Shown: positions 57,277 through 64,000 of the stretch, in pieces
Numbering within the stretch: position 1 is the stretch's first letter
How the letters are laid out: each line of letters opens with the position of its first letter
Assembly: GCA_964036315.1 (NCBI GenBank)
Contig: OZ038480.1
Coordinates: 7,403,703 to 7,467,702, forward strand
DNA from: Acanthosepion esculentum
Taxonomy: Eukaryota > Mollusca > Cephalopoda > Sepiida > Sepiidae
DNA: 64,000 nt
Direction of reading: 5' to 3'
Translations under genes and position numbers: made by a program
Notes under the pieces: generated by a model
Seen by the model: only the letters and a program-made list of their open reading frames with translations
Told to the model about the DNA's origin: nothing
Databases searched by the model: none

Positions 57277-57505
57277 CATTAACATTTTTAATTCATGGGG
57301 TGTTTTTGTAGGACCCTTGTGAATATGTGGTATTGTGGTGTGTGCAGTATTGAAAGGTGATGGATGCGTTCTTGTGGTGAATGTGCAATTGTAATGAATG
57401 AATGGGTCATGATTGTGGTTTACTTGGAATAGGGTAGCTAGTGAAAGACCAGCCTTTTCCCCACTTCCCCTTTCGGCCTTGTGCCACAATTTTGTAATTT
57501 TTACA
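55441..57505 (+). pseudogene. L1/Tx1-like LINE copy B: partial endonuclease, RT start and 3' UTR
   Basis: Endonuclease from FRVVAVYAPND, through LVLIGDWNAVLD and SYLDRMLVRR to VDYSDHRLVC (55441-55810). After stops, RT N-terminal MSNEAVNMGAELRKEEIRRG (56167 on), FRRHFESRFTKEPGL, GRGKSPGLDGLPYE, then GAITLLKKDKGVGRDLDDYR and LTARLQSVVASLLGPEQ near 56690-56740. A deletion joins this directly to STDFNERW and ASVDFLF stop (56745-56822). The 3' UTR ends GGCCTTGTGCCACAATTTTG. About seven residues are also missing inside the endonuclease relative to copy C. Confidence 0.85.
57239..57273. repeat. (AT)n microsatellite in LINE 3' UTR
   Basis: About 17 AT units in the copy B 3' UTR, at a point where copy A has TTTTTTATATATGGGG. 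Confidence 0.9.
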
Positions 57506-58110
57506 AAATAAATATATTCAGCTGGTGGACGAACACGCGTTTGGTGACTTTCGTCGTTGATTTGTAGACTTGCTTCTGCAATTAGTTGTTTTGTCCAGCG
57601 AGTGGCATATTTACGCTAAGTGTCAGACTTTATTTTTGAACCTTTTCTTTCTTGAATTTTTCATTTTTAGTTTAAACATTTTGTTTGTTACTCGTTTTCA
57701 TTCTTTCCTAATTTGATTTCTTTTACTTTCTGGTCAGTCAAGTTTTTATTTTAATTGTTAATGTTATAATTTTTTTTGTTTTCACGAGTAAGCAAGAGTT
57801 ATATTTTTGTCTCCTTTTTCTTTTTGCCTCGTCCAATCTTTACGTATAAACTTGTATTTGCTTTTTTAATTTTTTATTTTTCGTTTGTAAATTTTGGTTT
57901 AATTTTTATCGTCTCCACACTCGTCTTGAACATTTGACTTGGTTGTTTTGTTTTTCCCATTTTCTTTGATTTTTGACGTGTGATTTGCTTCTTGGCAAGC
58001 CAAGTTTTCTTTTTTTCTTTTGTTGACCCGCCGTTCTTCGTTTTCTGTTTTTTTTTCTTTCTTTTTTTAAAAACAACAACAAAAAAGCAAAATTTAAAAG
58101 GAAAAATACC

Positions 58111-59941
58111 ATGAATGAAGCTGACGAATCACCTCCGGAACCCGGTGAAATTCAAGAAACAGCATGGCAGCAAAAAAGGACAGTTAAAGACGCGGCTTAT
58201 TACGCCAGTCTAAAAACGAAATATGAGGAATTCGTTAAACGGAACGAATTCCTAACCATTCCTGAAGCGTTGAACGCTGTGACTACGCGGACAGTCTCCC
58301 TGCTGACCTCCGACGTGAAAAATCGGAAATTAATTGAGGTCAGCAGGGAAACCATGGAGGAGGCGTTGAAGGCATGAAACGTAGCCCCGCGGATCTTAGC
58401 AAGGAGATCCAATGCCTTGTGGGACATTCTTCTTGCAAATGAGGAGGTGGCCAAAAAATTGACCGGAAGCATTCTCACAACAAAAACAGTGAGAATGCAA
58501 ACTGAATATATGGGAACTCGCAAAACTCGAGTGACGGTCCATGGCGTACCAGCCGATATAAGTGAGGACCGCATGGGAGCATTTTTCGCCCAGTATGGTA
58601 AAGTAAACGAGGTCTGTGCGGTCATTAGCAAGTCTGGCATCGGCACTGGGGATATAGTGCTTCAGATTACCCTCAACCGACAAAGTTTTGGAGAGATTCC
58701 CAACTTTCTTGATGTATCGGGAGAAGAGGATGCTCGTCGTGGTCGAAGGGAGGAGGCCGTATTGTTGGACGTGCGGCGCTTCGGGGCATATGTCAAAGGC
58801 GTGCCCCGGCAAGAAGGCAGTATAACAAACCCAACCGCAGGCCACAGCAGCAACAACACCACCAGTAGCAACATTATAAGCAGCAGAAACAGCAACAAAG
58901 ACCTCCAATACTGAATGGACGGAGGTCAGGAGGGGCAAGGCATCTAAAAACACACCCTCACCGAAAAACCAGGGATCATCACCACAGGAGCGACATGAGG
59001 AGGTGAAACGGCATTAGCAGCAACATGTGCAACAACAACAACTACGGCAACCACCACCACAACAGCATCAGAAATCGCTGCCAAAATCTCCCAAGAAGAA
59101 CACACACAAGAAGAAAAGAAACGAAAACCTGAGAAGCAATTACAAAAGCAGCAACACTCAGACTCTGAGATGGAAGAAATGCCTCCGCTACGTTCTGTCT
59201 CTTTGAAGAGGACTAGGGAGGAAGAAGGTGAAGTGGAAGATCCAGTGGAAAAACGTGCTGGCCGAAGGAAGGCGGAGAGGCACATGGACAAAACCAGGTC
59301 CTTATCCGTCCCTGCTTCGCCAAGAGAAACCAAGAAATTAACAGCCAAAACAAGGAGCCATTCTGCTTCCCCTTTCCGTGCTTCTTCTCCCTCGAATTCT
59401 TCCCTTAGCTCAATCTCCACCCCGCCTCATACATCCACTTCTACCCCTCCCCACCCATCAAGGGAGAAGAAGAAAAGGAAACGTCTTCTAGGACCGGAAG
59501 AGATATGCAAGGTGGACCCAGTGGAAGTTAAAAAGGGCCTGCCTAAACAAAAACGGCCCTTTTAGGGCTTCTATTGAAAGTAGACGGGAAGTCAGTGGAG
59601 GACCCCCGGAACTTTCCTCACGCCCCTGGAGTTATTACCTTAGGGATACCCGGGGATACCTCAGAGTTTGGAGTCACCTATTTGAGGCCAAGGAGGCCTA
59701 TACAAACTTAACGGTTTTTGAACTTGAAAATACCCTTTTAAAAAAGCTAAGACATTTCTGTTCTGGGAGGGTCCCTGTGTTGCTCCATGTCTCCTTATAT
59801 AGGACAATCAAACTAAATTACCCCACGGACGTCGACGGAATTGTCCTGGATGGTCGGATGACGACAGAGTTTGGCACAGGGAGCCTGGGACAATCCGTCG
59901 GGGTCCTTACCAATGCAGATTTACGTCCCGTATGTGAGTAG
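58111..59941 (+). pseudogene. LINE copy C ORF1: RRM-like and CCHC zinc knuckle nucleic-acid-binding protein
   Basis: ATG at 58111 in ACCATGA. MNEADESPPEPGEIQET opens an acidic N-terminus; one in-frame TGA at 58375-58377 interrupts, and the same frame continues NVAPRILARRSNALWDILL. TRVTVHGVPADISEDRM to about residue 205 looks like an RRM-type fold. A frameshift near 58725 leads to the zinc knuckle CWTCGASGHMSKAC (58763-58804, CX2CX4HX4C). A Gln-rich stretch with RRPQQQQHHQ follows, then a Ser/Lys-rich part (59170-59565) and a last frame open to 59941 (SRPWSYYLRDTRGYLRVW). It would coat LINE RNA in ribonucleoprotein particles. Four or so lesions break it. Confidence 0.85.
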
Positions 59942-60005
59942 GTCTTTTTCTTTTCTTTTCTTTCGTTTTTATTTTTTTATTTTTTATTTTTTTCAGACCT
60001 AATCG

Positions 60006-61320
60006 ATGTCTGTCAAGATTGCCAGTTTGAATGCGAATGGCTTGAGGGATCGGGGTAAGGCGTCGTTCGGCGTGGATGTTGCTGCGATTCAAGAGACCCA
60101 CTTTGTTTGCAACGTCGATGCTTGTATGCTGTCTAACGACTTTGTCGTCTATTCAGCATATGGAAACCGACTGGCCAGAGGAGTTTCTTTGCTAGTGAAG
60201 CGGACTCTTGATGCGAAGGTGGACCTTGTGCATACCGTTGCCGAGGGCCAGTTGATCGTGGCCGATATTGCCGTGAAAAGTAGTTCGTTCCGAGTCGTTG
60301 CGGTTTATGCGCCCAATGACCGGGAGGAGCGGGTCTCGTTTTTTCGGCAGTTGTGGCCGTTCCTGGTGGATTCAACGCGCCTAGTTTTAGTGGGGGACTG
60401 GAATGCCATCCTAGACCCCGAGTTATGGGGCGGGGAGCTAGCGGGAGAAGGGGCGATCGTAGCCTGGTTGATCTGATTGAAGAGTTTGGTCTCGTCGATA
60501 GATACCGGGTCGATCACCCCGGGCGGGGGGGAATGTGGACGTGGGCTCTTAGTTGGCCTTGTGACAAGGTGGTTAGCTACCTTGACAGAATGTTAGTTAG
60601 AAGAGCCGGCGTAGACTTGTTAGATTGTTCCACTGGGTAGGCTATTCGGATCACAAACTCGTTTGTGCCCTGGTGGCGTTAGATCATATGGCTGGTTACT
60701 GGAAGTTCAATCTGTCTTTATTGGACAGGCGGGACTTTCAGGAGCAGCTAATTAGCGTAGTGCAGCGGGAGCTAGTGGAGAGCGGTTATCGGGAATAGGT
60801 GGTGGGATAGACAAATATAGAATTAGGTCCTTCACCACTGATTTCAGCAAACGGCTCGCCCTAGATAGAGCTGATAAGGTGAGGACACTTAAAGCTAGTT
60901 TTTCCCGGGCGGTGGCTGGTGGGTGTTCTCCTAGAGATAGCTTTAGCTAGGGAGGCCCTGGAGCGTTCGAATAGCGAGCGCTACATGGGCCAGGTAATTA
61001 GACATAGGTTAAGCAAGATGTCTTCTGAAGCTGTGAACATGGGCGCAGACTTGCGCAAGGAAGAGATCCGTCGAGGTGGCGATCGTTACATTCGTGAAGT
61101 CAAAACCCCGGAGGGGCATACTCTTCGGGCCACATGTGCGAGGCGTTTCGGCGGCATTTCGAGAGCCGGTTTACCAAGGATCCTGGTCTCCGTGAAGAGT
61201 TTCGCAGCTATTTGGCTGACTTTCCTCGGCTTTCGCCGACTGAAGCGGCTTGCTGCGAGGGAGAGATCACGGAGGGCGAGGTCCACGCAGCATTGAACTG
61301 GGTCGGCAGAGGCAAGTCAC
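60006..61320 (+). pseudogene. LINE copy C ORF2: APE endonuclease and start of RT
   Basis: ATG at 60006: MSVKIASLNANGLRDRG (catalytic Asn), AAIQETHF (catalytic Glu), RVVAVYAPND, then LVLVGDWNAILDPE (Asp and Asn). After a frameshift at about 60470 come RSLVDLIEEFGLVDRYRVD, MWTWALSWPCDKVVSYLD and, in a third frame, GYSDHKLVCALVAL (catalytic Asp-His, 60640-60680). YWKFNLSLLDRRDFQEQL and the RT lead-in MSSEAVNMGADLRKEEIRRG follow. It ends at GRGKSP, where copy B continues GLDGLPYE. Confidence 0.85.
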
Positions 61321-61385
61321 CTTTTCTTTTCTTTCATACAACATAGGCCTTGTGCCACAATTGGCGTATGTTTTCATACACAATA

Positions 61386-61605
61386 AATCACGATAAGGAA
61401 AAGGTTTTCAGTGAAATGAATGTTCTTTTCAGATGTTCGCGTTCATATAAACGGTCTGTATGTATATGAAATGTATGTATATGTATGTGAAAGAGATCGA
61501 AGTAACACGTACAAAGAAAAACCAACGAAGGCGTTTTATTCGTGTGAAGATCGCGAGAGCGTGAAACTTGAGCAATGACGCGAGCTGTCCTTTGTTTAGT
61601 TAAAA

Positions 61606-61677
<72 letters not shown>

Positions 61678-61744
61678 CAATCCAAGGAAAGTCAAGAACG
61701 CTCAAAAATTAGCAACGACAGCTTGTCTAGAAAAACCGGGATTC
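61386..61744. other. Spacer with (AT)n microsatellite
   Basis: The (AT)n tract runs 61610-61671. No gene seen. Confidence 0.6.
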
Positions 61745-62160
61745 AAATGCCAACACGTCCTGGGTACGACGTTAAACTGCATCCAACATCAAGGCCTCTG
61801 ATCAGGAGGTTTTGCGGAAGCGTGGAACCACCTCTTAATTGCTGGTGTTCCCAGGTCCACCCTGACCTGGGGTGGTAGCACCTGTTGGGTCCCAGCTATG
61901 GGAAAATAGTGAATTTCCAGGTCTTTTCCAGCACATTGAAACAATGATGTTGCCAACTACACTTTTTTGAAACAATGATGTTGCCAACTACACTTTTCTG
62001 AAACAATGATGTTGCCAACTATACGTTTTTGAAACAATGATGTTGCCAGTTTTTGAAACAATGATGTTGCCAGCTATACGTTTTTGATATATCTAGTAAA
62101 TGCTGGATCTGGCATTAAATAACCCATAGTGGTTGATATGCCATAAACCCCAAACAAACA
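61745..62160 (-). mobile_element. VNTR-bearing element, copy 3
   Basis: Minus strand: head GTTTGTTTGTTTGGGGTTTA, ATATCAACCACTATGGGTTA, TTTAATGCCAGATCC, then about four units of the 31-bp array (CAAAAACGTATAGTTGGCAA, CATCATTGTTT; 61940-62090). The tail has GAAAAGACCTGGAAATTCAC, CCCATAGCTGGGACCC, AGGTCAGGGTGGACCTGGGA and CCTGATCAGAGGCCTTGATG. It matches copy 1 at 19869-20482. Confidence 0.8.
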
Positions 62161-62503
62161 AACAATCAAATGCCAACAATTGAAAGAAAAGTAAAAGAAA
62201 AAAGAGAAAAAGTTAAGGGGTGAGTGTAAAGTGAAAAAAAAGACTATGAAAAGGGCAAATAATTACAACATTCTACACGTACGGAGACGGGCGCGCGCAC
62301 GAATGCTCACACGCATACATACACTATGAAAGAAAAAAAGCTTGCGTTAATGATAAGTGCATATAAAGAAGAAAAATCTGCAAATGTAAGCAGTCAATGA
62401 ATGATAACCCTGACAAGTGGACGAACGTGTCCGTCTACGAAACTCTGGAGTCGGAACGCTGAAGGTAACATCAATCAGCTAAGGGACAAAACTTTTACAT
62501 ATT

Positions 62504-62510
<7 letters not shown>
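62161..62510. other. A-rich spacer
   Basis: No gene seen. Confidence 0.5.
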
Positions 62511-62573
<63 letters not shown>

Positions 62574-62600
62574 CTATATCTCTATATATATATATCTATA

Positions 62601-62663
<63 letters not shown>

Positions 62664-62742
62664 ATATATATATATATATATCTATATCTATATATATATA
62701 TATATCTATATCTATATATATATATATATATATATCTATATA

Positions 62743-62778
<36 letters not shown>
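62511..62778. repeat. (CT)n / (AT)n compound microsatellite
   Basis: About 40 bp of CT followed by over 200 bp of AT broken regularly by CTATAT and TCTATATC interruptions. Confidence 0.95.
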
Positions 62779-62780
<2 letters not shown>

Positions 62781-62783
62781 GTT

Positions 62784-63118
62784 TAATCATCATTGGCATC
62801 CGTCCATCTCGGGAGACGATGGAGTAGCGCTGTAGGTGCTAAGCGATGGAGTTGCATCGCCTCTGGTGACTGTGTAGTCCCAGTCTGGAGCGGCAGTCTC
62901 CCAGGCACTTGGCGCAGATGAAACTGGATGACACTAAGACGGAGGCTGGCCTTGCTTTTCTCCTGGCTATCTCTGGTGCCTACTGATCTTCCCTCGTGGC
63001 TTCTGTAGTCGTGACGCCGTCTCTGACTGTGTCTCTCCAAAGCTGACGGTTGTCAACCGCGGCTTCTCAGGTGTTGGGGTCGATGTCGGCCAGCTTCATG
63101 TCTCGTTTGCAGAGATAT
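62784..63118 (-). pseudogene. LINE ORF2 C-terminus with C2H2/CCHC-type finger
   Basis: Minus strand: CKRDMKLADIDPNT, AAVDNRQLWRDTVRDGV, TTTEATRED, EIARRKAS, then, in a shifted frame, SSFICAKCLGDCRSRLGLHS and HQRRCNSIA stop. CX2C followed by HSHQRRC forms the C-terminal finger of RTE/L2-type endonuclease-RT LINEs. One nonsense codon and one frameshift are visible; otherwise well kept. Confidence 0.8.
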
Positions 63119-63187
63119 GATAAAAAATATAGTTTTACGGTCTGCTATATTTATAGGTAAAACTATTCAATATCAAGAATAGAGCGC

Positions 63188-63218
<31 letters not shown>

Positions 63219-64000
63219 GTGGACAGTGAGGTCAACACCAAGCGGCGACAGCTTGTTTCCTGCCTAAATGCAATTATTATGACCTGAAGATTATTTTTCA
63301 GGCATGAAACAGACTGACGCCACTCGATGTTGATCTCAGTGTTCACTTATATACGTTCAGTTCTGTTCTTGGACATAAGCTTGTCGGTAAAAGTGGATAG
63401 ACAATTGAAGGCAGCTCCTTTGAAGTCGCTGGTAGCCGAAGAAGAATGTTTCTGAAGTTTGTGCCACTCTGACTTTTGAGTTGGCGATTTCTTTTATATT
63501 TCCTTTTAGAGGCTCCGAGGTCAAGACTTTTGAACAACAAAATAGAACGATTCGATTGGTCCATTATTCTTTCTTTTTGTCACGCGGTATAGTTTTATAT
63601 TATATCCACTTGGGAAAAAGATTCAAATAAACTGATTTTGAAATTTATAACATCGAGTGCATGTGAATTGTTTCTTGTGTGGGTATATGTGTCGCCTGCT
63701 ATAGACAGACTTGATCTCTTCCGTTATATTACACCTTTCACATTTCTTTCCAGGTCCCGCCCAGAAACCTAAGGTCAGAAATTGCATCATGACATTTTTC
63801 TACTGACCAATTAAACACACACACACATACACATTTTACATAGATAAAGCTCTTCGTAAGGTGTGTGCTGCACTCGTGAGAACAATTCTTTTGTATTTCT
63901 TTAAGGCATGGGCTTCCAGGAATCCCTGATTATTATTATTCTCTTTGATTTCTGTTTTATACACATTTCCTTCCAGGTTACAACCAGAAATCTAAGGTCA
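63119..64000. other. Spacer with direct repeat and LTR-like signals
   Basis: (AT)n at 63190-63210. CGATTGGTCCATT (63552-63564, inverted CCAAT) and CAAATAAACTGA (63624-63635, polyadenylation-like) recall an LTR, but no partner is seen. CACATTTCYTTCCAGGT plus CCAGAAAYCTAAGGTCA occurs at 63738-63780 and again at 63961-64000, cut by the window edge. Confidence 0.4.

Larger units (their letters stand above)
57506..61385 (+). mobile_element. L1/Tx1-like LINE copy C: most complete copy
   Basis: T-rich 5' UTR (57506-58110), ORF1 (58111 to about 59941), a T-rich gap, ORF2 from 60006 (endonuclease and RT start) truncated at about 61320, then the extreme 3' end AGGCCTTGTGCCACAATT (61346-61363) and ACAATAAATCACGAT. 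The RT core and most of the 3' UTR are deleted. GC and CpG content are well above the window background, and long frames survive, suggesting relatively recent insertion. The 5' UTR has a perfect CTTGGCAAGCCAAG palindrome at 57991-58004. Confidence 0.85.

Noticed and set aside
58396..58953. 185-codon minus-strand ORF opposite LINE ORF1, and 58944-59420 likewise
   Set aside because: Antisense shadows; the plus strand carries a clear RRM-like/zinc-knuckle ORF1.

Overview
This window is animal nuclear DNA. It is AT-rich and full of microsatellites, minisatellites and decayed transposable elements, and it has no bacterial-style gene packing. The repertoire points to a lophotrochozoan, most likely a cephalopod such as an octopus: L1/Tx1-like, CR1-like and RTE/L2-like LINEs, several Penelope-like elements with GIY-YIG domains, a mariner, a Helitron-type N-terminus, a Ty3/gypsy element and abundant tRNA-derived SINEs. 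The organism is inferred from element types, not from a marker gene.

No complete host gene is visible. The best host coding candidate is one 72-bp exon-like block on the minus strand at 19449-19520, open throughout and with good splice signals on both sides. Everything else recognisable as protein belongs to mobile elements and carries stops or frameshifts.

Layout. 1-11 kb: a minus-strand CR1-like LINE (endonuclease and linker), a 1.4-kb inverted-repeat DNA element, two composite SINEs joining a 5S rRNA piece to a tRNA-derived piece, and RT fragments. 11.5-16.7 kb: a mariner split by a 1-kb insertion of three direct repeats, a Penelope-like element, a Helitron-type N-terminus and a second Penelope fragment. 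17.8-23.7 kb: degenerate tandem repeats, a foldback element, the exon candidate, a composite element with an internal 31-bp VNTR, a perfect 41-bp array grown inside a SINE, and a 32-bp minisatellite. 24.2-29 kb: a minus-strand Ty3/gypsy relic (gag, protease, RT, integrase, 3' LTR) with another LTR-like block inside it. 30-46 kb: a third Penelope fragment, SINEs, many CR1-like LINE pieces (one with the shape of a twin-primed 5' inversion), an 80-bp MADE1-like MITE and a 107-bp satellite derived from a SINE tail. 46-53 kb: very AT-rich repeat remnants. 53.4-61.4 kb: a GC-richer, younger-looking cluster of three same-strand copies of one L1/Tx1-like LINE. 61.7-64 kb: another VNTR element, a long CT/AT microsatellite, a LINE C-terminus and a direct repeat at the edge.

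The elements do not form a pathway. What links them is repeat evolution: one SINE family has produced two different tandem arrays, and one VNTR-bearing element appears three times in different states.
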